A stretch of 64,000 nt of DNA from Pantoea rodasii (GCF_002095465.1 NZ_MLFP01000008.1:124001-188000); one strand, 5' to 3'. Shown: positions 22,130 to 31,989, counted from the stretch's first letter. Notes: generated by a model not told the origin, from the sequence alone. Made by a program: numbers and translations.

Positions 22130-22411
22130 TTACTTTTTCAATAAACTTAGTTTGTATTCAACGGTAAACATCTCGACAGCCATCGAGGAAAACATTAGCT
22201 GGCTTCCGTAAGATTTCACCGCCACTGGCAAAGCAATGCCCCTGAGGGTTTTTCCGGCACTGGCGGCCTGCCATAGCGCCAGCGGTGCGATACCGGCCTG
22301 ACGGGCAAACGCATCCAGCGATATCAGTGGTTCATCGGAATCCGGGGCAGATAATGATGCGCGCGTCTGCCACTGATTCAGGAAGGACAGTGCCTCATCC
22401 TGCAGGAACAT
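22130..22411 (-). CDS. Hypothetical protein (93 aa), possible HTH-like
   Basis: Not recognised. Residues about 25-55 (LISLDAFARQAGIAPLALWQAASAGK) resemble a small MerR/AlpA-like helix-turn-helix used by phage and plasmid regulators, but the match is only by feel. The start is uncertain: ATG 22411 has no clear ribosome site, and GTG at 22429 is an alternative. Composition is GC-rich relative to flanks. Confidence 0.4.
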   Translation of the reverse strand: MFLQDEALSFLNQWQTRASLSAPDSDEPLISLDAFARQAGIAPLALWQAASAGKTLRGIALPVAVKSYGSQLMFSSMAVEMFTVEYKLSLLKK

Positions 22412-22644
22412 TACGGCGGCACCGCGCACCTGATGACAACGAGGAAGGGAAAAGCCCCCAGCATCCCGTCAGCGCGCGTTGCCTGCAGCAGTTCGCGCGG
22501 CAGGATAATGAGCATGTCGGCAAAGAGATCAAGTCGAATATACATTTCATACCTATGTCTGGAGTGTGTAAGGCAGTCCATCGCAGGTCCCGGGCATATA
22601 TGCTACGGTGACTAAGATTAATCCTGGGAGAATGAGTATAGATG

Positions 22645-22875
22645 TCATAATGAGAACCGCCAGACCAGTTCGTGAATGTCACACAACGTAACAAAGGGGT
22701 ATCCTGGGCCTTCTTTTTTCAGTCTGCGACGCGTAAGTGAGGTGTCCCGGATCAGGCCGCCCGGGTGCAGCGTTCCGGTACCTGCGTAGAAGCCCTGTCC
22801 CTGCGCGGGATAGAACTGGGCACCCTGACCGGCGGTCAGAGCCGGACCTGACTGCACGGCGGAGTCCGGGGTCAC
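22645..22875 (-). CDS. Uncertain ORF (76 aa)
   Basis: An open frame with GTG start, Gly- and Gln-rich (AGQGAQFYPAQGQGFYAGTG), then TLHPGGLIRDTSLTRRRLKK. The frame remains open upstream of the GTG, so this may be the end of a longer, broken phage- or plasmid-derived gene. No ribosome site. Confidence 0.25.
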   Translation of the reverse strand: MTPDSAVQSGPALTAGQGAQFYPAQGQGFYAGTGTLHPGGLIRDTSLTRRRLKKEGPGYPFVTLCDIHELVWRFSL

Positions 22876-22879
22876 AATA

Positions 22880-23949
22880 GGGCGAGGTGACCCGTCGGCA
22901 GCTTTGCTCCCCCTTCGACGGCGTGATAGCGTCGGCTATTGTGATGACTTGCTTTTTCAGCTTGTCGTTCTAATTTTTGAGTAAGCTGTTCAGCGTACCG
23001 AGGTCTCGCTCAGGGCCCGCGGTTTTATTCTTTTGCAGTGACGCGGTCGCCACGTCTTCGGCAAAGGCGGTGTTATCATGCCGCCGGGCTTTTCAGCTTC
23101 TCCTGAAGGTGCGAGCAAGCCCAGATGCCACCGCCGTGCGCCAGCATGACCGAGGCCGACACGCAGGCAATCCCCCACTCGAATCCCACCCCGCTCTCAT
23201 AAAAGGTGCAGGTAGAAAGCATCACGCCTGCAGGCGGTTTATGTGACGGATCACGTGAAGCCTTAACACCGGCTCTGCGGTACGTCGCAATTCACGACGC
23301 TGCGGGCCACGCTTACCAGCGTTTTTTGAAGGGCTGTCTTTCCTCACATATCTCTGGTCCGGGTTAGGCTTCAGTGTAACGTCCGCCGTAACAAGGTTAA
23401 ACCCGGCGGCGGTTTCCGGGAAGGTGGTTAAGTCCTTCCCGGTGATGCCGGTAGTGAGCTCGCCGCCGATGATGATCGTGTTGCTCATCTGCGCTTTGAG
23501 GTACGCGTTGCTCCGAACAGCCTACGGTCAGCGCTGCTGCCTGCGTCCATGGCTGAAAAAGTCATTTCCATGGGTTGAGTCCTGTTATGTCATCGATGCA
23601 GAATCGGAGGTGAGCGAGTGGCAGTTGTGTTTAATGTTAACCAGGGCTGGATTTAGTAGATGCGCATTGGCTGTAAACAATGAATATCCAGGATGAACGC
23701 TCTTTGAAATTGTCACCTAGACCGAGAAGTACAGAACAGAACCTGTTTGGCGATAACCGCATCAGATTCGTAGAAAACTGGAAGAGATCCCGGGTACAGA
23801 GTGATTCCAACTGACAAAGTTCACGGCATCAGAGCCGTGCCCCCCCGACAACCGGGTCAGTAAAGAGGACGGAACGACGAAGCGGATGCACTATTGGCCG
23901 ATATTAACCCCCATAAACAATTATCACTCGTGACTATCGCAGCAATATG
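22880..23949. other. 1.1-kb stretch of degenerate sequence
   Basis: Short open pieces on the minus strand (such as 23222-23488, starting MSNTIIIGGELTTGITG) look like fragments of former genes but cannot be joined or named. Confidence 0.4.
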
Positions 23950-23976
23950 TAATGTGCAGGCAGCGTATGCCGATAA
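23950..23976 (+). promoter_or_regulatory. Sigma-28 promoter of the BdlA-like gene
   Basis: TAAT, exactly 15 bases, then a perfect GCCGATAA, ending 33 bases before the ATG at 24010. Confidence 0.8.
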
Positions 23977-24009
23977 CCGGAGCAGTATTTACATAACCGG
24001 GTTCTTAAG

Positions 24010-25326
24010 ATGCGCCTGCATAAGCTAAAAAATCTGTTTTCTCTGAATCACTCACGTTCATCCGCTTCTGTAGGCGCGCTTGAGCAGGCTATGGCAGTTA
24101 TTGAGTTCTCCCCTAGAGGAATAGTCCACAAGGCCAGCCCGCTCTTTCTCACTACCATGGGGTACCGTGCAGATGAAATAATCGGGCACCATCACAGTAT
24201 GTTCTGTCCCCCATCGCTTATCAGTACACCTGAATACTGCCATTTCTGGCAGCGCCTTGCGGACGGTGAGAGCTTCAGTGGCAAGTATATGAGGCTGGCA
24301 AAAGGGGATCGGCCCGTCTGGCTTGAGGCAAGCTACATTCCCGTTGCTGACAGGCGCGGCAGGGTCTTTAAAATCATTAAAATAGCCGCAGACGTTTCCG
24401 GGCGCGTACAGTCAGCACTAGAGCTGGAATCCCTCGTCAATGCCATCAGCCGCTCTATGGCCGTTATTTCGTTCGACCCGGTCGGACTTGTTCTTGATGT
24501 TAACGAAAACTTTCTTAAAGCTACCGGGTATCAGCGGGATGAGATCATCGGTAAACACCACCGGATATTTTGTAGCGAATCACTTTATAAAAGTGAAGAG
24601 TACCGGCAGTTCTGGGAAAAACTGAATCAGGGTGAGTTTTTCTCCGGGCAGTTCCCGCGGCTCAACCGTCGTGGTGCACCGCTATGGTTACGCGCCACCT
24701 ATAACCCGGTCTTCAGCGCCGATGGCAAACTGTACAAAATTGTAAAGTTTGCTTCAGACGTCACAGAGCAGGTCCTCCGGAATCAGAGAGAGCAGGATGC
24801 CGCCGTGCACGCGTGGGATATGGCAGTCCAGACGCGGGGAAGCGCGCAGACAGGTGCAGACGTAATAGAGAACAGCATCAGAATGATAGACAGGATAGCA
24901 CTGGGGATGAGCTCGGTTTCGGCGGATATAACCCGACTCAACAGTCAGTCTGACAGCATTGACGGTATGGTCGAAACTATCCGAAGTTTTGCCATGCAGA
25001 CAAGACTTATTGCCCTGAATGCCGCTATTGAAGCCGCCAGAGCGGGTGCATCAGGCAGAAGCTTTGCCGTTGTCGCTACAGAAGTACGTAACCTTGCGGC
25101 GAGCGTCAGTGGTGCCACCGAGGAAATCGAACGGGTCGTGGCGGATAACAACCATCTGGCAAAAAAAGTACTCAGTGGTATTGAAGGCAGCATGGCGAAC
25201 ACCAAAGACGGCGTTACGCTCATGCGTGAGGCGGGTAAGGTCATTGCCAGTATTCAGAGGAACTCTGAAGGCGTGGAGAAAGCCGTAGAGAATGTGGCCC
25301 ACTCAGTGCAAAAGGGGCCTGCCTGA
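24010..25326 (+). CDS. BdlA-like PAS-PAS-MCP protein
   Basis: A soluble 438-residue protein with two tandem PAS domains (about 25-145 and 146-265) and an MCP signalling domain (about 280-435). The PAS domains are clear duplicates, each with a G-Y-x-x-D-E-I-I-G-x-H-H motif and a C-terminal PAC sequence (FKIIKIAADVSGR; YKIVKFASDVTEQ). The receptor tip reads MQTRLIALNAAIEAARAGASGRSFAVVATEVRNLA. The order and length match Pseudomonas BdlA (417 aa), which drives biofilm dispersion in response to nutrient shifts by lowering cyclic-di-GMP, so a link between motility and dispersion is plausible but inferred. There is no transmembrane helix and no CheR tether. The FliA-type promoter upstream is among the best matches in this window. 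The ribosome site is weak. Confidence 0.88.
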   Translation: MRLHKLKNLFSLNHSRSSASVGALEQAMAVIEFSPRGIVHKASPLFLTTMGYRADEIIGHHHSMFCPPSLISTPEYCHFWQRLADGESFSGKYMRLAKGDRPVWLEASYIPVADRRGRVFKIIKIAADVSGRVQSALELESLVNAISRSMAVISFDPVGLVLDVNENFLKATGYQRDEIIGKHHRIFCSESLYKSEEYRQFWEKLNQGEFFSGQFPRLNRRGAPLWLRATYNPVFSADGKLYKIVKFASDVTEQVLRNQREQDAAVHAWDMAVQTRGSAQTGADVIENSIRMIDRIALGMSSVSADITRLNSQSDSIDGMVETIRSFAMQTRLIALNAAIEAARAGASGRSFAVVATEVRNLAASVSGATEEIERVVADNNHLAKKVLSGIEGSMANTKDGVTLMREAGKVIASIQRNSEGVEKAVENVAHSVQKGPA

Positions 25327-25849
25327 TATGTTGATTATAAAAAACGAAAAGGGTCAAAGCCCGATTATTTCCGTTACAGGATATTCAGTATACGTAACGT
25401 TACCGGTACGACAGGCTGCTGTAAGCGAAGACTGTTGTGAGTACGCTTGCAGCAGATACGTTTTTAAAAGCGCTTATTATGCCCGCCTGCAGCATATACG
25501 TGAGCCTCAGCATAAAAAGGGAGACTGGCCCTGAGACGGATACCTGGCATGAGAAAACCGGGATATTGCACTGAGTCGCGGATCGGATTTTGCGGGCAGC
25601 ACTGGCCTGGGAACTGCACTTATCACGACTGGGAGCCCTTTTTACGGGCAGAAGTCTGCACCTCTTTCATGCCATCCACTGCCTGTACATGCTGCTGTTT
25701 CAGGTGCATGCTTTCACCTCACAGATTTTTTGCGGTTATTCTGATAACCCATGTTCAGTCAGCTTTCATCTGTGTGCTTATCTGACCTTGGATAGCCTGT
25801 GGTAATCAGTGAATCTCGTATAACGGGATGCATAAGGCGGCAAACGTTA
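25327..25849. other. 520-bp gap, no gene seen
   Basis: Overlapping plus-strand frames around 25549-25805 have Cys/His-rich composition atypical of real proteins and no ribosome site. Confidence 0.5.
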
Positions 25850-26344
25850 TTATGGCAGGGCCGCTATAAGCTTCTGCCGCAGCGTACTGATGCGGCAGGC
25901 CAGTTCAGCAAGTTCTTCATAAGGCGTTCCCATCACTGAAACCATATCTGTCGGCACGCCGTAGGCCTGTTCTGTAAGCTGCCATCCCTGTTTCGTCAGG
26001 GAAATAATTACCCTGCGCTCGTCACCACCAACGTCGCGATTACGGGCAATGATACCGCCTGACTCAAGCCTTTTGAGGAGATGGCTGAGCGTACCTGAAT
26101 CCAGGAAGACACGATCACCTATTTCAGAAACGGTGATGTTATTATGTTCCTGGAGCGTGAGCAGAACCAGATACTGCGGGTAAGTGAGCCCAAGAGGCCT
26201 GAGCCTCGACTGGTAGAGTTTGGTCATTGCCAGCGAAGCGGAGTAAAGCGCAAAGCAGAGAAAGTCGTCAACAGTCGCGGGGACATCAGCTGCTAGCACA
26301 GCGTTATCTTCTTCATCTCTTTCATGGTTCTTGATAGTAGTCAT
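25850..26344 (-). CDS. MarR-family regulator of the OhrR type
   Basis: A 164-residue winged-helix repressor. DFLCFALYSASLAMTKLYQ near residues 27-45 carries the Cys (Cys30) that in OhrR senses organic hydroperoxides. The DNA-binding domain follows (LGLTYPQYLVLLTL; VSEIGDRVFLDSGTLSHLLKRLE; wing RNRDVGGDERRVIISLT). OhrR normally regulates an adjacent peroxidase gene ohr, but none is visible nearby, so its targets are probably elsewhere or it has been retained as an orphan. ATG 26344 is chosen for the GGGGTG upstream. Confidence 0.88.
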   Translation of the reverse strand: MTTIKNHERDEEDNAVLAADVPATVDDFLCFALYSASLAMTKLYQSRLRPLGLTYPQYLVLLTLQEHNNITVSEIGDRVFLDSGTLSHLLKRLESGGIIARNRDVGGDERRVIISLTKQGWQLTEQAYGVPTDMVSVMGTPYEELAELACRISTLRQKLIAALP

Positions 26345-26559
26345 TCGCACCCCAGGTAACGTGGAGGACAGTCCTCCTTCCTGAAGCGGAGTCACCAGAC
26401 GTTCAGCTCGGACCTGTGAAGAACTGCACCGGAAGCAGGCAATGACCGGAGGAGCCAGCCTGCTTAAAGATGAGCAGAATTATTAAATCAAACTAAAGTG
26501 AAGTCAATCTTGCCCACGCTCCAGGCGGACAAGATCGGGCTTTGTTTTTACCCCCCCAT

Positions 26560-26889
26560 TTAAATATTCAGGCTGCGGCGCCCTGCATTTTCTGCACATC
26601 GCAGGAAATTGCTCATCATCTGTATCATTCGCCCCGTAGCAAGCAGGTCTGCCGCCAGTAGTAAGTCCGTTTTCACTATAAGGTCCATGAGATTGCGGTC
26701 ATTCATGCCCGCCTGAATACTTTCATACAGCACTGACAGGTGCACCCAGTTGTTCGCAAACGTGTCCGTACAGAGATATTCACCTTCACAGAGTTGCCTC
26801 ATCAGAAAGTCGACCTTGCTCTTCAGCTCGCCAATGCGTGAGAGCAGGTCTGACGGGACGTAAGATATCGCGTTGTCAGAGGCACTCAT
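26560..26889 (-). CDS. Unknown protein translationally coupled to a chemoreceptor (109 aa)
   Basis: Not recognised. A mostly helical, acidic, cytoplasmic protein: LLSRIGELKSKVDFLMRQL near the N-terminus, NWVHLSVLYESIQAGM, then LLLAADLLATGRMIQMMSNFL. Its ATG overlaps the TGA of the chemoreceptor gene as ATGA, so the two are co-translated and very likely work together, for example as a receptor-specific adaptor or modulator. No Cys pair, no signal peptide and no transmembrane helix. The frame is intact. Confidence 0.7.
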   Translation of the reverse strand: MSASDNAISYVPSDLLSRIGELKSKVDFLMRQLCEGEYLCTDTFANNWVHLSVLYESIQAGMNDRNLMDLIVKTDLLLAADLLATGRMIQMMSNFLRCAENAGRRSLNI

Positions 26890-28430
26890 ACTCGGAAGGT
26901 TTCCACTATTGCCCGAAGGGCGTGGGCCTGTGCGGAAAGTGACTGCGATGCCGTGGAGGATTCTTCCACCAGAGCGGCATTGTTTTGCGTCACGCCGTCC
27001 ATCTGGCTTACCGCCACGCTGACTTGTGCTATTCCCTGCATCTGTTCGGCAGAGGACAGTGATATGTTGTCCATTGCGTCTGCCAGCTCCCCCACCATCC
27101 CGACAATTTTCAGAATACTTTCCCCTGTGCCCGTGGCAACGGTTACGCCATCTTCAACCTGGTTCACAGCCTGCTCAATCAGCGTTTTGATATCCCGGGC
27201 GGCGCTGGCACTGCGCTGTGCCAGCGTTCTGACCTCACCCGCGACTACGGCGAATCCCCGACCATCTTCTCCGGCCCGCGCAGCCTCCACAGCGGCATTC
27301 AGCGCCAGTATATTGGTCTGAAAGGCAATACTCTCAATGACGCCGGTAATATCACGTACTTTTCCGGCACTGAGAGATATTTTGTTCATGGTCTGTGACA
27401 TGCGACTGACATCTTCCTCACCGGTCCGTGCCAGAATTGCGGTCGCCCGCGCTGTGTCGGCCGTCTGCCGGGCGCCCGCTGCGTTACTCTTAACCGTCGC
27501 GGTCAGTTGCTCCATGCTGGCGGCAGTTTCCTGCAGTGCGGCAGCCTGCTGCTCGGTCCGGGAAGACAGCTCAGTATTACCCTGAGAAATTTCGTCAGCT
27601 GCCGTGGCGACGGAGGATGACGAGTTCCTGATGTCAGAGACCAGACTGCGCAGACTTGCCTGCATGGCCGCCAGCGATGCCAGCAGGCTGGTTGTATCGT
27701 TTCGGTAAAGCGCGACCGGATAAGTCAGGTCGCCACCCGCTATGGCCGCAGCCAGAGCCTGTGCCTGAACAGGTTCACCGCCCAGCTGGCGCATCAACAG
27801 CCTCACGGTCAGGAAACAGGTCACTGCAGCCATCAGAACAGACAGCAGGGTAAGCCCCGAGAGAAGCGTGGCCGTCCGGGAGGTACTGGCGCTGTTTTCA
27901 GTGACGGTAGTACGGCTCAGCTGCATTTCAATATCGGTAAGTTCATCAAGTGCATCCATCAGCGCCTTCTGAGCAGGGCGGGCTGTGGTCATCAGATACA
28001 CGGTCGCCTCCTGTTGACGATTTTCGAGCCCCAGCTTTCCTGCCGTCATCAGCGTGGAAAGTGCCGATGATTCAGAGGAGATCACGCGCTCCAGGGCAGA
28101 TTTCCCATGAGCGGAAACATTTGAGGACATACTCTGCTCCAGCATTTTGCGCTTCTCGACATAAGCGTCACGCTGAGCCACCAGTCGCTGCCACTCGGGC
28201 TGCATTTCTACAGGGTCTGAAAGGAGTGCGAGGTTACGAACTGCAATAGCCATATCGCGGGCGCCGCCGCGCATGTCCAGCACCAGTGCAAATCGCTTCA
28301 TCTTTACATCAACAGTATCGTTCATGCTGTCGCGGGCATGCCATAACGCCTGAATGGCGATACCCGTACAAATGATAAAAAGCAGAATAAGGCTGCCGAA
28401 GCCTACAGTCAGACGCGTTGAAATTTTCAT
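26886..28430 (-). CDS. Methyl-accepting chemotaxis protein
   Basis: Inner-membrane chemoreceptor of 514 residues from the ATG at 28430 (MKISTRLTVGFGSL), chosen over 28442 because GGAAA precedes it. Transmembrane helix 1 is at about 9-28, a periplasmic helical ligand domain at about 29-185, and transmembrane helix 2 at about 190-210. HAMP follows, then the signalling hairpin with tip [20 protein letters not shown]. The C-terminus ends ETFRV shortly after the methylation region with no NWETF-type tether, so it should depend on other receptors for efficient adaptation. It overlaps the downstream 109-residue protein gene by four bases. A FliA-like -10 box is upstream. Confidence 0.93.
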   Translation of the reverse strand: MKISTRLTVGFGSLILLFIICTGIAIQALWHARDSMNDTVDVKMKRFALVLDMRGGARDMAIAVRNLALLSDPVEMQPEWQRLVAQRDAYVEKRKMLEQSMSSNVSAHGKSALERVISSESSALSTLMTAGKLGLENRQQEATVYLMTTARPAQKALMDALDELTDIEMQLSRTTVTENSASTSRTATLLSGLTLLSVLMAAVTCFLTVRLLMRQLGGEPVQAQALAAAIAGGDLTYPVALYRNDTTSLLASLAAMQASLRSLVSDIRNSSSSVATAADEISQGNTELSSRTEQQAAALQETAASMEQLTATVKSNAAGARQTADTARATAILARTGEEDVSRMSQTMNKISLSAGKVRDITGVIESIAFQTNILALNAAVEAARAGEDGRGFAVVAGEVRTLAQRSASAARDIKTLIEQAVNQVEDGVTVATGTGESILKIVGMVGELADAMDNISLSSAEQMQGIAQVSVAVSQMDGVTQNNAALVEESSTASQSLSAQAHALRAIVETFRV

Positions 28431-28463
28431 CAAGTTTTCCATGAGTGATAAAAGTACTACGCT

Positions 28464-28490
28464 TTATCGGCCTGAGGGTTTATTCCATGA
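28464..28490 (-). promoter_or_regulatory. Probable sigma-28 promoter of the 28430 chemoreceptor gene
   Basis: Perfect GCCGATAA on the minus strand at 28464-28471, but the element 15 bases upstream is TCAT (two of four matches to TAAA). Placement about 35 bp before the ATG is right. Confidence 0.6.
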
Positions 28491-30216
28491 GGGTTGGAGT
28501 TAATTAAATTGAACACAATGTTATTTGCATTTAATCATCATACGAAAGCGAGGCTATACGAGCTAACCCCCGGGCTGTGGCCAAAAATTGCAGCCGAAGC
28601 GGTAGCCAGAAGCACGTCTAAAACAATCGCAGTATCAGTTTACGCCCCCGGTGAGGCACATAATATATATCGGCATAAGCGCAGCCGGGATCTTTCATTG
28701 ACTGGAATCACTCTCAAACTCACTGATGGAAGTGGTTAAATCAAAGAACCATAACTTCTGCAGCAGAAGCTCTGCTAGTTGCCATCACCTGCCGCGGCAG
28801 GAGCGGGAGGTAATACTGCTGTCGTTCGTACCGGAGTGACAACTTTAGCGCGTTCATTGTCTTCCGGGCCAGAAGCGAGAATCCAGGTAAATGCATGGAA
28901 CCCGCTGGATCAGCGAAGAAACCTGCAACATGACTCGGCTGAAGCCTCTTGAACCAGAGCTGCGCTGTGTCAAGTCAACTACCTGATTGACCCCCCAGTT
29001 GAATATGACCCATACCCTTAGACGTTTCACTGGCGGTAGCAGCTACCTACATGTTCACGAGTCGGGGGGGACGGAAAACGCGGCCAGATGCCCGGTATTG
29101 AGGGGGTGGACTCAGGGTCGCTACGGTTTACCGATTGCACGGCGCTGTGCAGGACAAAAAGAGGTTACCTGCATTTTCTCTGAAAAGGCCCGGCACCCAT
29201 CGGCCCACACGAATGTTAAAGCACTCATGAGACACTGTCGGCGGCCGAAGATATGATGCAGAGAACTGATAAATCCGAATCACCACATATAGCCAGAAGC
29301 TTGCCCCGACCTGTTTTACGACTTCACCTTCATGCCTGGCAGAAAACCTTCGCGAAATTGCAGTTATGCTGGAAGTACGCAGCCCGTTTATTCGCTCTGC
29401 AGAACGGCATTACACCACTGGCAGCCGAGATGAACCATTAAAGGTTATCTCAGGAATATCCCGGTAGAGGCGGATGTTTACCCGCTAAACGTCGCGGTCT
29501 GGCTATCAGATGATCGGATCAACACATTCAGAGGTATTCATTCGAAGGCACCTGTAAAGCTGATCAGTCCCCACGCGTCAATCTGTTTAAGAGTCAGACA
29601 GGTATCATCAATGTCAGGGGGGTAAAGAGGGTTCTTACCGGCTCACCTCTGCCAGTTAAATGAATTTCAGAGGCCCCTTCGCCTGTGTTAAACACCCGCA
29701 TGCAACGAAGGACATCGTTCCGGGAAATATTGCATCACCGACGCCGGGATAATTTACTATGCTGAAAAATCAGGCATTAGGCTAGCACTCTCCCTTGCGC
29801 CTACATGATTGTTATTTTTCAGTACAACATCAAAGATAAGGGACACTGTAAATCTGCCTCGGAAAGTAGAGGACCTGTTGAAATGTAAAGAAGAACGGGA
29901 AAATAATTTTTCAAATTACCTTAGCGAACCGACGTGAGGAAACGTCATTTACGTTAGCCTCAGTTCTTCCGCAAAGAGAATAAAACACCGAGGCTTCAAC
30001 GTTGATGTTAACGAAAACAATATCATACCAGTGCACAATACAAAGCAATAATATATAAATAACATCAGGTGTTTATAATAATTAAAAATAATTCAATCCA
30101 TTACCCTCATTATTTCATAGTCATTGATAGGGTGTTTTATTTAAACCCCCCTTCATTTGCTATGATTTTCATGTGGTGAACGCAACTCTTTGTCATTAAC
30201 TCAGCGAGGTGTAAAC
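28491..30216. other. 1.7-kb region without a supportable gene
   Basis: Open frames exist (28494, 28987, 29253) but none has a ribosome site plus protein-like composition. One frame at about 29347-29460 contains NLREIAVMLEV, faintly like a GntR HTH, too short to call. AT-rich from 29960 to 30180, compatible with a promoter region. Confidence 0.5.
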
Positions 30217-30519
30217 GTGTTGTACAGCGAAGACATGACCGGTCACGCAGTTATTGGTGAAGCAGCAGTCAGACTTGCCCTGCGTGAACAGGAAATAACC
30301 GTCGATGCGCTCCTGACGGAACTGAACGTTATGCTGAAAAATGAAAAGCTCAGCCTCCGCCGCATCAGCGCCGCAATAGGATGGCTGCGCGACTTCCGGA
30401 GTATGGGCGCCCGCGATGGCACGGCAAAGGGCTGGATGCTCCCTGATGTCGACAGCCAGAGTGGCGGCGGCAAAGCCATCATCCGCCTTTATGCCGATGA
30501 TGAAGATGAAATAAGATAA
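30217..30519 (+). CDS. YmgA-like biofilm-control small protein
   Basis: A 100-residue protein related to E. coli YmgA and to the genes at 40045 and 49759 here. Shared features: a start like LYSEDMTGHAVIGEAAVRL, the helix VDALLTELNVMLKNEKLSLRR and a polar, disordered C-terminus. In E. coli YmgA and AriR act through the Rcs phosphorelay and reduce curli while promoting colanic acid; a comparable role is inferred. GTG 30217 is chosen because GAGG lies seven bases before it and homologues begin with Tyr-Ser/His shortly after the start. It precedes an AriR-like gene on the same strand, as in ycgZ-ymgA-ariR-ymgC. Confidence 0.7.
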   Translation: MLYSEDMTGHAVIGEAAVRLALREQEITVDALLTELNVMLKNEKLSLRRISAAIGWLRDFRSMGARDGTAKGWMLPDVDSQSGGGKAIIRLYADDEDEIR

Positions 30520-30744
30520 CAACCTCCCGTGACAGCGAGCGCAGAGCGCCAGATCCTGCGTACTCTTTTAAAAACTGAGTACGAAACACACAGCCTGATT
30601 AACGAAGCGCATTCCTGCCTTGTCCGACCTATAATGTTCATACCGACAGGCATGCACTGCGGATGCAGCGTTATCGGTAATAAAATAATAACACACGTAA
30701 CCATTTCCATCGCCGTCATCCGCTTCGGCAGGGACTTCCATAGC

Positions 30745-31008
30745 ATGAAAAACACTAATTCGGTGACAATAATTCGCGCCAGGCTAAAGAACTGTGGCGA
30801 TGCACTGGCGGCAGAGCGCCATGAGCTTGAGGCGGCAATCCGGGCGATTATTGCCTCGGGCGGGCAGTTGACCAATAAGACGATCATTATTGACGTCATC
30901 CATAAACTTGAACGCGAGCATGATGCGCAAAGACAGGCGGTGCTGCGCAACGTGCTGGAAATGGTTGTCAAACATACACCGGACGACGCCGGCGGACAGG
31001 CCTCGTGA
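30745..31008 (+). CDS. AriR/YmgB-like biofilm regulator
   Basis: An 87-residue protein, the size of E. coli AriR/YmgB (88). The conserved part runs ELEAAIRAIIASGGQLTNK, then TIIIDVIHKLE and VLRNVLEMVVKHTPDD, matching AriR in pattern (N-K-x-I-I-x-x-x-I-H-x-L-E and L-E-x-V-x-x-x-T-x-D-D). AriR forms a helical dimer and influences biofilm formation and acid resistance. The frame is open further upstream to 30529, but the internal ATG at 30745 gives the family length with AGGGA ten bases before it. Downstream partner of the YmgA-like gene at 30217. Confidence 0.78.
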   Translation: MKNTNSVTIIRARLKNCGDALAAERHELEAAIRAIIASGGQLTNKTIIIDVIHKLEREHDAQRQAVLRNVLEMVVKHTPDDAGGQAS

Positions 31009-31298
31009 CGTCGGAACTGAGCTGAAGGGCTGTTTTCAGTTAATTTTAGCGACAAAGAGCCGGATAGCGCTGCTTCAGGCTTCGAGTAGGGACGTATCGG
31101 AGATAGACCCCTTCAGGTGCCATAGCGTGTCTATCAGTTCGTACGGGCTCACTGATTCGCCCCTGAGCAGTATCTGCCTGATGGCCAGCCCGATGACTTA
31201 GTGCGTCAGGTCGCTGGAATCTTGTCCGTTTTTCAGTTCCGCACCACTTATGAGCATAGACACATTATATGCTTAATAAGCGGTGTGTATAAATATGC

Positions 31299-31320
31299 AA
31301 AAAAACCGCCCGGAGGCGGT
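31299..31320 (-). terminator. Intrinsic terminator of the small acidic ORFs
   Basis: ACCGCC / GGCGGT around a four-base loop, followed on the minus strand by seven Ts; it begins right at the stop codon of the 43-residue ORF. Confidence 0.85.
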
Positions 31321-31451
31321 CAGATCAGCGGGATAGAGCCCCGGTCTGGCGGGATATCTCTGTCACCGCCAGGTACCTCGTCCTCGTGACCAGGCGCGGG
31401 CTCGTGGTCCGGAACCGGCGTGGCGTCGTCAGGCACAGGATGATCAGACAT
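31320..31451 (-). CDS. Small Pro/Asp-rich protein (43 aa)
   Basis: A short ORF: MSDHPVPDDATPVPDHEPAPG, continuing acidic and ending PPDRGSIPLI. It is strongly acidic and proline-rich, so probably disordered. AAGGGGGGA lies six bases before the ATG, an unusually strong site, and a terminator follows at once. It shares the reading frame of the 24-residue ORF upstream, with a single TAA and 16 sense codons between them. Function unknown. Confidence 0.55.
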   Translation of the reverse strand: MSDHPVPDDATPVPDHEPAPGHEDEVPGGDRDIPPDRGSIPLI

Positions 31452-31499
31452 GCTATTTCCCCCCTTCTGCTTCGCATTATCGCTGTCCCTGGTGTCTTT

Positions 31500-31574
31500 T
31501 TAGTTGCCCGCGGGCAGTTTGCTTTGGTCGGCGTCTTTGCCATCCTTCACATTTTTATCGTTACGGTCAGTCAT
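31500..31574 (-). CDS. Very small ORF (24 aa) upstream in the same transcript
   Basis: MTDRNDKNVKDGKDADQS and a few more residues, all hydrophilic. GGAGG is perfectly spaced before the ATG. It could be a leader peptide, a small protein, or the N-terminal part of an 84-residue protein interrupted by the TAA at 31500-31502. Confidence 0.45.
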   Translation of the reverse strand: MTDRNDKNVKDGKDADQSKLPAGN

Positions 31575-31989
31575 GGTTACCTCCGGTATCAGGTATCATT
31601 AAGTTTACATGAGTGACTGTACCCTTTGTTTATTATTATCCGATCTGTGACTTAAGCGTAAAAACACCGCCTCTAGCGGGTGGACATGCCGGGGTATCCC
31701 GCGCTTCGGACATGCTTTGTCCACGTAGAGCTGGCTGATGCAGGCCTCTACGCTCATACGCTGCAACTGAGTCTGATACATGTTCCGTTAACTGAGGGCC
31801 GAGCCCAGGAACTGACGTTCCGGGCGGCCTTCCAGGCATACGTTCCGTTCCGCGAGGAAGAGATGTTGCTGCAGCGTAACCCCAAGCAGGATGTGCAGAA
31901 AGAAATGCGGAAAATGGGTAAGCGTCTCATACAAATCGTCGTCCATTTGTATTCGTGTTACCTGCCATGGACACTTTCGCGAAAATGGA

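Noticed and set aside
23897..23904. Second GCCGATAT upstream of the BdlA-like gene
   Set aside because: The -35 position reads CGAA; the site at 23950-23976 is better and nearer the start.
29347..29464. Fragment resembling a GntR helix-turn-helix
   Set aside because: About 35 residues only, with an overlapping frame equally protein-like; not enough to call.
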